Positions 47,500 through 57,261 are shown, numbered from the stretch's first letter. The stretch: DNA of 64,000 nucleotides from Wenzhouxiangella sp042310355 (GCF_042310355.1 NZ_JBHJMR010000009.1:62001-126000), one strand, 5' to 3'. Numbers and translations: made by a program. Notes: generated from the sequence alone by a model not told the origin.

Positions 47500-50400
47500 C
47501 GACAAGCAGCGACAACTGGCCGTCGAGCCGCATCGCTCGGTGATCGTCCAGGCGCCGGCCGGCTCGGGCAAGACCACCCTGCTGGTCGAACGCTACCTGG
47601 GCCTGCTCGGCGTGGTCGAGGCACCCGAGGAAATCCTGGCCATCACATTCACGCGCAAGGCCGCCGCCGAAATGCGCGAGCGCATCCTGCAGTTCCTGGA
47701 CCCGGACTACGAGGCTTCCGGCCCACACGAACAGGCTGCGCTGGCCAAGGCCCGCGCGGTGGCCGACAAGGTCGCCGAGTGGCACCTGCTCGACAACCCG
47801 CAACGGCTGCTGATCCGCACCATCGACAGCTTCAACCACTACCTGGCGCGCACCATGCCGGTCGCCAGCCAGCTCGGGCCGGTACCCGCGCCGGCGGAGA
47901 ATACCCGCGTGCTCTACCGCGAGGCCGCCCGACGGGTGCTGGCCCGCGCCGACGGCGGCGACGGGCTGGCCGAGGACGTCAAGCGCCTGCTGCTGTGGCG
48001 CGACCACCGCAGCCAGGACATCGAGGATCTCCTGGTCGCCCTGCTCGGCAAGCGCGAGCAGTGGCTGCGGGCGCTTGGCATCAGCGGCCATCCGGAACGG
48101 GCCGATTTCGAGCGCGTGGTTCGCGCGGTGGTCACCGACCAGCTCAGCGCGGCCCGGGCCGCGCTCGACGAGAGCCTGGCGGCCGCCGGCGTGGACCCCG
48201 AGACCCTGCTCGAGCTGCTCCGCCAGGCGGCCGGCAGCCTCCAGGCCGACGGCACGGACTCGCCGCTGGACGACTGTGATCTCACGCGGCTGCCGAACCC
48301 CGACCCGGCCGACCTGCCGATCTGGCGGGCGCTGGGCTTCGCCCTGCTGACCAACACCGGCACCTGGCGCGCCAGTCCCAACAAGAACCAGGGCTTTCCC
48401 CCCAAGAGCGAACACAAAGAGCGCATCGTGCCGCTGCTCGATCGGCTGCGCGACGACGATAACCTGGCGGCCTGGATCGACCGCGCCCGCGCCCTGCCCG
48501 AGCCGCACTACGGCCCGGAGGAATGGGAAGTGCTGGCCTCGATGATCCGGGTGCTCGAGGCCAGCGCCGCCGAACTCGAACTGGTGTTCGCCGAAACCGG
48601 CCAGAGCGACTTCGCCGGCATCGGCGCGGCCGCACTGCGCGGCCTGGGCGACGAGGAAGGCGGCTACACCGACCTGGCGCTGTACCTGGATCGCCGCATC
48701 CGCCACATCCTGGTCGACGAGTACCAGGACACCAACTGGGGCCAGTACCACCTGCTCGAGAAACTCGTCGGCGCCTGGCAGCCGGGCGAGGAACGCAGCC
48801 TGTTCCTGGTCGGCGACCCGATGCAGTCCATCTACCGCTTCCGCGAGGCCGAGGTGGGGCTGTTCATGCGCACGCGCGAGCACGGCATCGGCGCCCAGGC
48901 GGTCGAGTCCTGCCGCCTCACGCGCAATTTCCGGTCGCGGGCCGAAATCGTCGACTGGGTCAACGAACGGCTCGGGCCGGTCTTTCCCGTCGACGAGGAC
49001 ATCTCCGCCGGCGCCGTCGGCTACGCGCCGTCGGAGCCCGGGCGCGACGGCGGCGGCCGCGTCGAGATACTCGCCCGCCCCGATCGCGTCTCCGAGGCCG
49101 ATGCCCTGGCCGGGCGACTGGCCGAGGCGATCGAGGCCCGCCGCGACGATCCCGACTTCAAGGCCGCGATCATCGTGCGGGCGCGCTCGCACCTGGCGGA
49201 TATCCTGCCCGCGCTGGCGCGCCACGGCATCGGCTACCGGGCGGTCAAGCTCGACCCCCTGCTGACCCGCCCGGTCGTACAGGATCTGCTGGCCATCACC
49301 CGCACCATCATCAACCCGGCCGACACGGCTTCGCTGCTGGCGCTGCTGCGCTCGCCGGTCAGCGGCCTGACCCTGGCCGACCTGCATGCCCTGGCCGGCG
49401 ACGGCCGGTCGCCCGACGACCCGGATGCGCTCGAGCGGCTTGCCGGAGACGGTCACAGCCGTGCGGTTCGGGTGTTAGAAGCCCTGGAGCAGGCGCGGGA
49501 CCTGTGGCGAAAGCGCGGCGTGCGCGACCTGGTCGAGGGCCTGTGGACCCGGCTGGGCGGCCCGCAGGTGCTCGAGCGGCCGGAATCGGAACGACGCGAT
49601 GCCCTGGCCTTTCTCGACACCCTGACCGCCGCCGAGGAACAGGGCCTGCTGGCCGACTGGAACGCCTTCATGGAGCTGCTCGACGAGCAGTTCACCGAAG
49701 GCGACCCACCCAGCGAAGACACCCGGCTCGAGATCCTGACCATGCACGGCGCCAAGGGCCTGGAATGGGACCTGGTCGCCCTGCCGGGGCTCGACCGCGG
49801 CACCGGCGGCAATGACCGCGAGCTGCTCTACTGGCTGCCCTTCACGCCCGAATCCGGCGAGGAGCGCGTGTTGATCGCCCCACTGCGCTCGGCCGAGCAG
49901 GACGACAACACGAACCTCATCAAACTCATCCGCGCCGAGCAGAAGCAGCGCGAGGGCTTCGAACACCAGCGCCTGCTCTACGTCGCGGCGACGCGGGCAC
50001 GCGAGCAGTTGCTGCTGACGGCCTCGCTCGACCCCGAGAAGGTACCGGTCCAGCCGTCGGCGGGCAGCCTGCTGTCCGACCTGTGGCCGACCTGTGGCGA
50101 GGACTTCGTTCGCGCGCTGCAGCAAGCGCCACCGCCGGAAAACGCTTCCACGGGCAGCGATGGTCGACCCGACCAGGGCCTGCGCCGCGTGCGGGCCGGC
50201 TGGGAGCCGCCGATCGGCGAGCGGCTGGAATGGCGGCCAACCCTGCCGCCGCGCGAGCGCGAGGTCGAGATCGAATTCAACTGGGCCGGCGTCCAGGTCA
50301 GGCGCATCGGCACGGTGTTGCATCGCCTGCTCGAGCGCGTCGGGCAGGTCGGGATCGAGCAATTCGACGAGCATCAGCGCCGGTCATTGCGCGCGCGCAT

Positions 50401-50812
50401 CCCCGGCCTGCTCAAGGCCATGGGCACGGGCGGCGACGAGCTCGAGACCGCCGTCGAACCCATTCGCGAAGCCTTCGACCAAACGCTCGAAAGTGAAACC
50501 GGGCGCTGGATCCTCAGCGGTCAGCATCGCGAGGCCGCCTGCGAACTGCCGCTGTCGGGCATCATCGACGGCGAGCTGGTCAACGCCGTCATCGATCGCA
50601 CCTTCATCGACGAACACGGCACGCGCTGGATCATCGACTACAAGTCGGGCTATCACGGCGGCGGCGATCTCGAGGGTTTCCTCGGCGAGGAAGCGGAACG
50701 CTACAACGTGCAACTGGAGACCTATCGAAAGCTGTTCGCACAGATGGGCGAGACCGACATCAAGGCCGCACTCTACCTGCCGCGGCACGATCAACTTGTG
50801 GTGGCCCGATAG
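47492..50812 (+). CDS. UvrD/AddA-like helicase-nuclease
   Basis: 1106 residues from ATG 47492. Superfamily 1 motifs: Walker A APAGSGKTTLLVERY (21-35), motif II VDEYQDTNW, the later motif LTMHGAKGLEWD, and YVAATRAREQLLL. The C-terminal ~200 residues have a RecB-like nuclease signature WIIDYKSGYHGG. It pairs with the preceding AddB-like protein (8-bp overlap) to unwind and degrade DNA ends, probably as an AddAB-type alternative to RecBCD. Followed by a ~100-bp inverted-repeat element. Confidence 0.92.
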   Translation: MSDDKQRQLAVEPHRSVIVQAPAGSGKTTLLVERYLGLLGVVEAPEEILAITFTRKAAAEMRERILQFLDPDYEASGPHEQAALAKARAVADKVAEWHLLDNPQRLLIRTIDSFNHYLARTMPVASQLGPVPAPAENTRVLYREAARRVLARADGGDGLAEDVKRLLLWRDHRSQDIEDLLVALLGKREQWLRALGISGHPERADFERVVRAVVTDQLSAARAALDESLAAAGVDPETLLELLRQAAGSLQADGTDSPLDDCDLTRLPNPDPADLPIWRALGFALLTNTGTWRASPNKNQGFPPKSEHKERIVPLLDRLRDDDNLAAWIDRARALPEPHYGPEEWEVLASMIRVLEASAAELELVFAETGQSDFAGIGAAALRGLGDEEGGYTDLALYLDRRIRHILVDEYQDTNWGQYHLLEKLVGAWQPGEERSLFLVGDPMQSIYRFREAEVGLFMRTREHGIGAQAVESCRLTRNFRSRAEIVDWVNERLGPVFPVDEDISAGAVGYAPSEPGRDGGGRVEILARPDRVSEADALAGRLAEAIEARRDDPDFKAAIIVRARSHLADILPALARHGIGYRAVKLDPLLTRPVVQDLLAITRTIINPADTASLLALLRSPVSGLTLADLHALAGDGRSPDDPDALERLAGDGHSRAVRVLEALEQARDLWRKRGVRDLVEGLWTRLGGPQVLERPESERRDALAFLDTLTAAEEQGLLADWNAFMELLDEQFTEGDPPSEDTRLEILTMHGAKGLEWDLVALPGLDRGTGGNDRELLYWLPFTPESGEERVLIAPLRSAEQDDNTNLIKLIRAEQKQREGFEHQRLLYVAATRAREQLLLTASLDPEKVPVQPSAGSLLSDLWPTCGEDFVRALQQAPPPENASTGSDGRPDQGLRRVRAGWEPPIGERLEWRPTLPPREREVEIEFNWAGVQVRRIGTVLHRLLERVGQVGIEQFDEHQRRSLRARIPGLLKAMGTGGDELETAVEPIREAFDQTLESETGRWILSGQHREAACELPLSGIIDGELVNAVIDRTFIDEHGTRWIIDYKSGYHGGGDLEGFLGEEAERYNVQLETYRKLFAQMGETDIKAALYLPRHDQLVVAR

Positions 50813-50817
50813 GCGCC

Positions 50818-50918
50818 TGATGCGTTGCGCTTGCGCTCCACGCATCCTACCTGCGATACGCGTCAACACCATGTCTTGCTCGCAGGATGCGTGGAGGCCG
50901 TCAGGCCGTAACGCATCA
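50818..50918. repeat. Large imperfect palindrome (REP-like element)
   Basis: Two ~39-base arms (50818-50856 and 50880-50918) are nearly reverse complements: TGATGCGTT...CCACGCATCCT on the left and AGGATGCGTGG...AACGCATCA on the right. The central spacer is 23 bases. It sits 5 bp after the helicase stop. The GATGCGTT...ACGCATC pattern is like dispersed REP-type elements of proteobacteria. It appears once in this window. Confidence 0.7.
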
Positions 50919-50983
50919 TCCCGGCAAGCGTCTGAAGCGCTGGGATTGAGCGCGACGTGGAGTCGCTCGTGTAAGCTGTTTAC

Positions 50984-52678
50984 ATGAATCCTGCCTCGAA
51001 ATTCGGTTTCATGCGGCTGGCGCTAATGCTGGGACTGGTATTCCTGCTTTCGGCGGCAGCAGGCGCGGCCAACGATTCCACGCAAGGCAACTGGTTCGAG
51101 GCTGAAAGCCTCAACGCCGGCCTTGGAGCCCCCCCGGACGACCTCGATATCAGCACGCCGCGTGCGGCGGTCATCGAGTTCCTCGACTCAGGCGACGACG
51201 GAGACTTTTCTCGAGCGGCGCACGTTCTCGAACTAAGCCACATTTCCGAGGAAGAGCAGGCCGAGCGAGGCCCGGAGCTGGCGCGCAAACTGCGCGAGGT
51301 CATGAACCGTACGATGGTCATCAGCTGGAACGAATTGCCAGCTCGCAGCGATGCCTTGTTCGAAGCCGCGAGCAATGATGCGCCACTGGCCGGCCAGCCG
51401 CGCCGAAGCCTGGAACTCAGCGTGCTCGAAGTCAATGGCCGACCGGCCGAGATTCGCCTCAACCGGGCCAAACCGGGCGAGCAGCCACCCATCTGGATTT
51501 TCTCCTCCCAGACGGTTCGCGCCATCGATGCCATGTACGAAAGCTACGGGCCGGGCTGGCTGGAAGAGCGACTGCCCGACGTGCTCCAGCGGCCGGTTGG
51601 TTTCGGTACGAGAGCCTGGGAATGGTTGGCCCTGCCTCTGACCGTCGCATTGATGGTGGGGCTGGGCCTGATCGTCCATCGCCTGCTCGGCTGGCTGGGA
51701 TGCCGGGTACCTATCGGCTGGATCAACCGTGCGGCCGACCGAATGCGCATGCCGCTGACGGTCGCGCTGATGGCCCTGCTCGCTCAGCTTCTGACCGGCT
51801 GGATCATCAGCTTTTCCGGGTTCTTCTACACCGTGCTCACGCCGCTTTTGATCGGCCTGACCATCGTCGGCCTCACACTCGCCGCACTGCGCACCATCGA
51901 CGCCACGCTCGAGAAAGTCACCGAGCGCTTTGTCGACGAGATCGACGACAGCAGCGACCGGGATCGTCGCAAGCTCTACACATCCATTTACGCCCTGCGC
52001 CGCTTCGTGCTACTGGCGGCTGTGCTGATCAGCATCGTGCTGTTCCTGGTTCAGCTGCGTCTGTTCGACAACGTCGGCATGTCGCTGCTGGCTTCAGCCG
52101 GCGTGATAACCGTAGTCCTGGGCATTGCCGGCCAGACCGTGCTCGGCAACATCCTGGCCAGCTTGCAGATCGCCGTAGCCAAGCCGGTCCGCATCGGCGA
52201 TGCCGTGCTGTACGGGGACCAGTGGGGCTACGTGGAGTCGATTTACTACAGCTACCTCGTCCTGCGCTCCTGGGACGGCCGGCGCCTGATCGTGCCGGTG
52301 CAGTACTTTATCTCCCATCCGTTCGAGAACCTGTCGATGGTCGACGCCAGCCTTACCCGTACGGTTTCGCTGCGCCTCGACCATTGCGCCGAACCGGACA
52401 AGCTGCGCAAGGCCTTCAAGAAGCTGGTCGCGAAAGACGAACGCGCCGTCGAAGATGAACTGCTCATGACGTCGGTCACGGAGATCAACGAGGACTTCCA
52501 GGAAATCACCTTCTATGCCACTGCCGCCAACCCCACCGACGCCTGGCTGATGCAGCTGGACCTGCGCGAGGACCTGAGCGACTGGGTACGCCGCTATCAC
52601 CCCGAATGGTGGCCACGCGATCGCGTGCTACTGGATCGCACTCGTACAGAATCCGCTGGCAAGCCGGAAAACACCTGA
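50984..52678 (+). CDS. MscS-family mechanosensitive ion channel
   Basis: 564 residues with a signal-like first helix, a periplasmic N-terminal domain (about 30-215) and four or five transmembrane helices from about 215 to 390. The pore helix/MscS core has VVLGIAGQTVLGNILASLQI (residues 370-389), followed by the beta domain AVAKPVRIGDAVLYGDQWGYVES and LIVPVQYFISHPFENLS. It would open under membrane tension to release solutes on osmotic down-shock. The extra periplasmic domain makes it one of the larger MscS paralogues. Confidence 0.93.
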   Translation: MNPASKFGFMRLALMLGLVFLLSAAAGAANDSTQGNWFEAESLNAGLGAPPDDLDISTPRAAVIEFLDSGDDGDFSRAAHVLELSHISEEEQAERGPELARKLREVMNRTMVISWNELPARSDALFEAASNDAPLAGQPRRSLELSVLEVNGRPAEIRLNRAKPGEQPPIWIFSSQTVRAIDAMYESYGPGWLEERLPDVLQRPVGFGTRAWEWLALPLTVALMVGLGLIVHRLLGWLGCRVPIGWINRAADRMRMPLTVALMALLAQLLTGWIISFSGFFYTVLTPLLIGLTIVGLTLAALRTIDATLEKVTERFVDEIDDSSDRDRRKLYTSIYALRRFVLLAAVLISIVLFLVQLRLFDNVGMSLLASAGVITVVLGIAGQTVLGNILASLQIAVAKPVRIGDAVLYGDQWGYVESIYYSYLVLRSWDGRRLIVPVQYFISHPFENLSMVDASLTRTVSLRLDHCAEPDKLRKAFKKLVAKDERAVEDELLMTSVTEINEDFQEITFYATAANPTDAWLMQLDLREDLSDWVRRYHPEWWPRDRVLLDRTRTESAGKPENT

Positions 52679-52739
52679 TCTGCCAGTTCGGTGCCCATCA
52701 CGTTGAGCGGCCTGATGGTCACCATGCATCATGCCTGCG

Positions 52740-53279
52740 TCACTGCGCTGTCAGATCGGCCACGCGCTCTTCAAGCGCGCTGTTGCGCGGCTTCACGACG
52801 GACTCGAAACGCTGCACCACCTTGCCGTTTCGATCGATGAGGTACTTGTTGAAATTCCAGCCCGGCTCGCCTGCCTCGGCGTTGAGCTGCCGGAAAAGCG
52901 CATTGGCATCCTCACCCTTGACCGAACTGGTCGCAAACATTGGAAAGCTCACGCCGTAGTTCACGTAGCAGACGTCCGCCGTGTCCTTCTCGTCGTCGAG
53001 TTCCTGCTGGAAATCGTCGGAGGGAAAGCCCAGCACGACCAGGCCTTCGTTCCGGTAGGCCTGGTAGAGGGCTTCGAGTCCCTCGAACTGCGGCGCAAAG
53101 CCGCACTCGCTGGCCGTATTGACCACCAGCATGACCTGCCCCGAAAAGGCCTCGCAAAGGTTGGTTTCCTCGGACGTAGCCAGGCCGCGATGCGAGTAGT
53201 CAAGCAAGTTGCCACAATCAGCTGCGGCGATGCCGGCCAGACCGACCAGGCTCAGGCCAAGCATTCCTCGAATGTTCAT
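52740..53279 (-). CDS. Glutathione peroxidase-like protein, exported, variant active site
   Basis: 179 residues with a signal peptide (cleaved near IAAAD). The peroxidatic cysteine is Cys59 in NTASECGFAPQFEGL. The second family motif is normally GFPCNQFxxQEP; here it is GFPSDDFQQE, so the resolving-type Cys and the catalytic Gln are replaced. The third motif WNFNKYLIDRNG is intact. It would reduce peroxides in the periplasm, perhaps with thioredoxin-like donors. Activity with the substitutions is uncertain. Confidence 0.85.
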   Translation of the reverse strand: MNIRGMLGLSLVGLAGIAAADCGNLLDYSHRGLATSEETNLCEAFSGQVMLVVNTASECGFAPQFEGLEALYQAYRNEGLVVLGFPSDDFQQELDDEKDTADVCYVNYGVSFPMFATSSVKGEDANALFRQLNAEAGEPGWNFNKYLIDRNGKVVQRFESVVKPRNSALEERVADLTAQ

Positions 53280-53357
53280 ATCGTTTCTCCCGAATCAAAT
53301 GACACTATTTCAACCTGCGATCGATCACGAGGAGGTGAAAGCCCACCACGTTCATCC

Positions 53358-54689
53358 TCACCGCATCAGCTCGGGTAGGAACAACGCGATCTGCGGGAAC
53401 ATGATCAACAGCGCCGTCGCGCACAGCAGGATGAACACGAACGGCGGTGTGCCGGCGATGACGTCCAGGTAGGGTCGTCTGAAGATGGCCACGGCGGTGA
53501 AGATGTCGCAGCCGAACGGCGGCGTGGCCGAGCCGATGGCCGCCTGCAGCACCACGATCGTGCCGACGTGCACCGGATCGAGCCCGGCCGACTGGATGGC
53601 CGGCGCAAAGATGGGTGTCAGGATCAGGATGACCACGATCGGGTCGACGAACATGCAGCCGATGAAGTAGGCGACCGCCACCAGCGCCAGCACCATCATC
53701 GGATTCTCGGCGGCGTTGGCGACGATATCACCGAGCAACAGTTCGGGGATCTGGGCGAAGGACACGATCCACGAGAAGCCCATGCCGGCGGCCACCAGGA
53801 TGAAGACAACGGCGGTGATCATGCCGGTCGACAGCGCCACGCCCGGCAGGTCGGAGAACTTGACCTCGCGGTAGATGCCCATCTCCAGCAGCAGGGCGTA
53901 GGCGACCGACATCGAGGCCGCCTCGGTGGGGCTGAAGTAGCCCGAGTAGATGCCGCCGATGATGATGACCGGAAAACCGAAGGCCAGCACGGCACGGCGC
54001 AGGGCCGTCAGCCGCTCGCCCCAACTCGACGCCGGCCTCGGCGGGATCTTCTTCCACACCGAGATGATGTAGCAGTAGACGGCGAAGAACGCCAGGATCA
54101 TCAGCCCCGGCCCGATTCCGGCGATGAACAGATCGCCCACCGATGTTCCCGAGGCGACGCCGTAGATGATCATGCCGATCGACGGCGGAATCAGCAGCGC
54201 GATGTCGCTGGCATTGATGATCAGCGCCATCGAGAAACGATCGGTGTAGCCGGCCTCGAGCAGCCTGGGGCGCAGCGGCTTGCCCATGGCGACGACGGTT
54301 GCCTGGGTGGACCCCGAAACCGCGCCGAAGAGCGTGCAGGACACGGCCGTGGTCACCGGCAAGCCGCCCCGGATATGACCGACGAACTTGCTGACCAGGT
54401 CGAGCAGTCGATCGGCCGTGTGACCCTTGATCATGATGTCGGCGGCGAGGATGAACATCGGCACCGCCACCAGAACGCTTTGCTCCACGCCGCCGATCAT
54501 CTGCTGCACGAGCGTTCGCGGCTCGACCATCGAGAAGCTGGAGAACATCAGCACCATGGCGCCGACGGTCAGCGGCACCATCATCGGAAAGCCCATCAGC
54601 AAGAGCACGACCATGACGACGGCTGCCACCAGGGCCACCTGCGCATCACTGAGCGCGGCCAGCCCGATCAACTCGAAGAACTCAGTCAT
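53358..54689 (-). CDS. TRAP transporter large permease (DctM-like)
   Basis: 443 residues with about 12 transmembrane helices. Family marks include VAVPMFILAADIMIKGHTADRLLDL, then LFGAVSGSTQATVVAMGKPLRP (the GSTxAT loop), and in the second half GSATPPFGCDIFTAVAIF. It moves the substrate with Na+ or H+. The start at 54689 overlaps the small permease gene by 8 bp. The binding protein lies on the opposite strand. Confidence 0.93.
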   Translation of the reverse strand: MTEFFELIGLAALSDAQVALVAAVVMVVLLLMGFPMMVPLTVGAMVLMFSSFSMVEPRTLVQQMIGGVEQSVLVAVPMFILAADIMIKGHTADRLLDLVSKFVGHIRGGLPVTTAVSCTLFGAVSGSTQATVVAMGKPLRPRLLEAGYTDRFSMALIINASDIALLIPPSIGMIIYGVASGTSVGDLFIAGIGPGLMILAFFAVYCYIISVWKKIPPRPASSWGERLTALRRAVLAFGFPVIIIGGIYSGYFSPTEAASMSVAYALLLEMGIYREVKFSDLPGVALSTGMITAVVFILVAAGMGFSWIVSFAQIPELLLGDIVANAAENPMMVLALVAVAYFIGCMFVDPIVVILILTPIFAPAIQSAGLDPVHVGTIVVLQAAIGSATPPFGCDIFTAVAIFRRPYLDVIAGTPPFVFILLCATALLIMFPQIALFLPELMR

Positions 54690-55599
54690 CGTCCCGCTCC
54701 CGTCTTTCGGCTTCGTCCGCTCTACCTTCATCCGGACCGTCGTCCGGAAGCCGGCCGAACGAGGTCTGCTCGACGGCCTGCTCTTCGCTCTCGTACTCGT
54801 CGCGGTGGTCCCAGGACAGGTAATTGCCGCGGCTGGTCACGTTGCGAAGTCCGGCGAGAAAGAACTGCACGCCGCCCAGGAAAAAGCCCAGCGGCACGAC
54901 CATGTAGATCAAGTAGACCGGGAAGCCGGTCGAGGAGGTGACCCGGCAGCGACCGCTTCGGTTCTCGACCAGTTCGATGAACACGCCGAATAGGACCGCG
55001 CCTGCCGCCAGAACGGCCACGAAGGCAATAAACAGCAGGAGATTGCGTCGCATGGCGCTCATGCCGGCCAGGATCCGGCCGCCGACTTCGGCGACGAGCC
55101 GGATGAGGTGACCGAACAGGACCATGCCGACCAGGACCAGTCCGAGGCCGATCCACAGCGGCGTCGCGCCGAGCGCCTCGGGCAACACCCGGCAGCTTCG
55201 CTGCACAGACTGCGCATAGGCCCAGCCGTAGTTTGCGAGCAAGAAGAGCAATGCCGAAGTGCCGAAGCCGACGATGGTCAGCAACACCTTCCGGGCGAAT
55301 TCGGGCAGCAGGTCGTGAATGGCGGAAACGCGAATGTGGCGCGCGTTGCGGGCGCCGATACCGATTCCCATGAAAGTGACGACGACCAGCAGTAGCTGTG
55401 TGACGTCAGCGGCAAACTGCAGGCTCGAACCCAGGGTGTTACGCGAGATGACGTTGATCACGCTGACGATCGCCATGGCGGCAATCGCCGTGACCAGGGC
55501 GAACTGCTCGAACCAGTCCAGGCCCCGATCGAACCAGGCGAACGGACGCCGAAAGGCGCGCCGCCAGGTGCCGCCCTGCGCGGACCCCGAATCGCTCAT
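54682..55599 (-). CDS. TRAP transporter small permease (DctQ-like), extended
   Basis: 305 residues, longer than the usual ~160-200. The DctQ part has four helices, the conserved VINVISRNTLGSSLQFAADV and ARNARHIRVSAIHDLLP. About 130 extra residues carry two or three further hydrophobic helices and a charged C-terminal tail (EYESEEQAVEQ ... RRERDDD). It forms a complex with the large permease, with which its gene overlaps. Confidence 0.88.
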   Translation of the reverse strand: MSDSGSAQGGTWRRAFRRPFAWFDRGLDWFEQFALVTAIAAMAIVSVINVISRNTLGSSLQFAADVTQLLLVVVTFMGIGIGARNARHIRVSAIHDLLPEFARKVLLTIVGFGTSALLFLLANYGWAYAQSVQRSCRVLPEALGATPLWIGLGLVLVGMVLFGHLIRLVAEVGGRILAGMSAMRRNLLLFIAFVAVLAAGAVLFGVFIELVENRSGRCRVTSSTGFPVYLIYMVVPLGFFLGGVQFFLAGLRNVTSRGNYLSWDHRDEYESEEQAVEQTSFGRLPDDGPDEGRADEAERRERDDD

Positions 55600-55785
55600 C
55601 GGCCCCTTTCCGGCAGTCGCTGCGTGGCGCTACGGCTCGTCACCCTCGGCATCCCTCGTCGCTGCGTGAACTCGCCTCCATTCTACACGGCAGCCCCGTG
55701 ACGAAGCGCCCGGAACCGGGCGTCGGACTGCCCCACGGCCGGTCCATGTTATGTTTACTGGTGGTTTCAATTACCGGAGAGAAGC

Positions 55786-56922
55786 ATGATTGGAAGTATT
55801 CGCAGTATCAGCCTGACGCTGCTGTTCGCGCTGTTTTTGAGTGCCTGCGGCGACTCCGGACAGACACCCTCGGAGCAAGCGGGCAACGGTGAAGCGCCCG
55901 AGCCCGAACCCGAGACCGAAGCGGTCACCTGGCGATTTGCGCTCGAAGAAGTCGAGGGCAGCGTTCAGGACGCCTACGCCCAGGAATTCAAGCGGCGCAT
56001 CGAGGAGCGCAGCGGCGGTGAGATCGAGATCGAAATCTACCCCTACGGCGCGCTCGGCACCTCGTCCCAGCTGACCGAGATGGCCCAGAGCGGCGGCATC
56101 GAGTTGACCTTCGCCTCGCCGGGGCATCTCGCCGACCTGATCCCGGAAGTCGGCGTGTTCACGCTGCACTTCGTGCTGTCGGAGAGCAACCAGGTCAACC
56201 GCGAGGTACTGTCCGACAAGCGGGTCTACGACCTCTTCCAGCCGCTGTACAACGACGAGGACCTGCAGCTGCTCGACATCGTTCCCGAGGGCTGGATGGT
56301 CTGGAGCGGCGACAAGGCGCTGCGCACGCTGGAAGACTTCGACAACTTCAAGATTCGCACCATGACCTCGCCCATCCTGGTCGAGTCATACCGCGCTTAC
56401 GGCGCCAACCCGACGCCGATGCCTTATTCGGAGGTCTACAGCGGCCTGCAGCTCGGCCAGATCGACGGCCAGGTCAACCCGATCTTCGCGATCGAGGAAA
56501 TGAGCTTCTACGAGGAGCAGGACGTGCTCACTTCGGGGCGCCACGCCCAGTTCATCGCCACGCTGGCGGCGAGCAAGCAGTGGTTCGATTCGCTCAGCGA
56601 TGAGCAGCGCCAGATGGTGATCGAGGTGCGCGATGAACTCGTCGACTGGATCGACGATGAGCAGATCCGCTACAACGAGGAGCGGCTCCAGACCATCCTC
56701 GACGAGGGCGGCACCGAGTGGGTCGAGCTGACCGAGGAAGAGCGCCAGGTTTTCCGCGAAGCCAGCATGGGCGTTCGCGACATCTACGTGGAGCAGGCCG
56801 GCGATAGCGGGCAGGAAATCCTCGACACCCTGCTCGAGCTGATCGCAGACGCCGAGGGCGACTCGGGTTCGGATGACGAGACCGAATCGAGCATGGAAGA
56901 CGACAGCCAGAACGACGCCTGA
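55786..56922 (+). CDS. TRAP transporter substrate-binding lipoprotein (DctP-like)
   Basis: 378 residues with a lipoprotein signal ending LSACG (Cys21) and ribosome site GGAGAG. The DctP fold has TWRFALEEVEGSVQDAYAQE, the signature Arg/loop KIRTMTSPILVESYRAYG, and PYSEVYSGLQLGQIDGQVNP near the substrate site. The C-terminus is strongly acidic (DAEGDSGSDDETES...). It is divergent from the permease pair across ~190 bp; the three form one transporter. The ligand, commonly an organic acid, is unknown. Confidence 0.93.
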   Translation: MIGSIRSISLTLLFALFLSACGDSGQTPSEQAGNGEAPEPEPETEAVTWRFALEEVEGSVQDAYAQEFKRRIEERSGGEIEIEIYPYGALGTSSQLTEMAQSGGIELTFASPGHLADLIPEVGVFTLHFVLSESNQVNREVLSDKRVYDLFQPLYNDEDLQLLDIVPEGWMVWSGDKALRTLEDFDNFKIRTMTSPILVESYRAYGANPTPMPYSEVYSGLQLGQIDGQVNPIFAIEEMSFYEEQDVLTSGRHAQFIATLAASKQWFDSLSDEQRQMVIEVRDELVDWIDDEQIRYNEERLQTILDEGGTEWVELTEEERQVFREASMGVRDIYVEQAGDSGQEILDTLLELIADAEGDSGSDDETESSMEDDSQNDA

Positions 56923-56939
56923 GCGCGACGGGCCTGATC

Positions 56940-56966
56940 GTCCCGGCCCGCGCCGCGGGCCGGGAC
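56940..56966. terminator. Strong hairpin between convergent genes
   Basis: A perfect 12-bp stem, GTCCCGGCCCGC (56940-56951) with GCGGGCCGGGAC (56955-56966), and a 3-base loop, between the DctP and DksA-like stops. No T-run on either side, so probably a bidirectional barrier rather than a classic intrinsic terminator. Confidence 0.55.
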
Positions 56967-56985
56967 ATGACCCATACCCGGCGGA

Positions 56986-57261
56986 TCAGCGCAACTGGCT
57001 GTCCTTGCTGCCGCGCCGGTTGTAGCCGCTGAGGTTTTTCGTCTCCGCCTCGTCCATTTCTTCCTGGCAGGCCACGCACAGGCGCACGCCCGGCAGCGCT
57101 TTGCGACGCGCCTCGGGAATCGCCTCACCGCATTCCTCGCACTCCCGACGACTCTCTCCGGTCGGAATCCGGCTGCGCACCCGCGCCAGTCCGTCCTCGA
57201 CCGTGCAGTCGATCTGCTTTTGCACACCTTCGTCCGTGGACCAGCCACCCGCCAATTTCAT
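56986..57261 (-). CDS. DksA/TraR-type zinc-finger protein (YbiI-like)
   Basis: 91 residues. A four-cysteine zinc finger, CEECGEAIPEARRKALPG then LCVACQ, is the DksA/TraR C4 signature (CxxC ... CxxC). It lacks the long coiled-coil N-terminus of full DksA, so it is of the short TraR/YbiI type. Such proteins bind the RNA polymerase secondary channel or related partners; direct regulation is not shown. Convergent with DctP. Confidence 0.9.
   Translation of the reverse strand: MKLAGGWSTDEGVQKQIDCTVEDGLARVRSRIPTGESRRECEECGEAIPEARRKALPGVRLCVACQEEMDEAETKNLSGYNRRGSKDSQLR

Noticed and set aside
47459..49456. A 665-codon minus-strand frame
   Set aside because: Antisense to the UvrD-type helicase and made up of low-complexity Gly/Ala/Val/Gln sequence.
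53568..54941. A 457-codon plus-strand frame
   Set aside because: It is opposite the TRAP permease genes and consists of charged His/Asp/Gln-rich shadow sequence.
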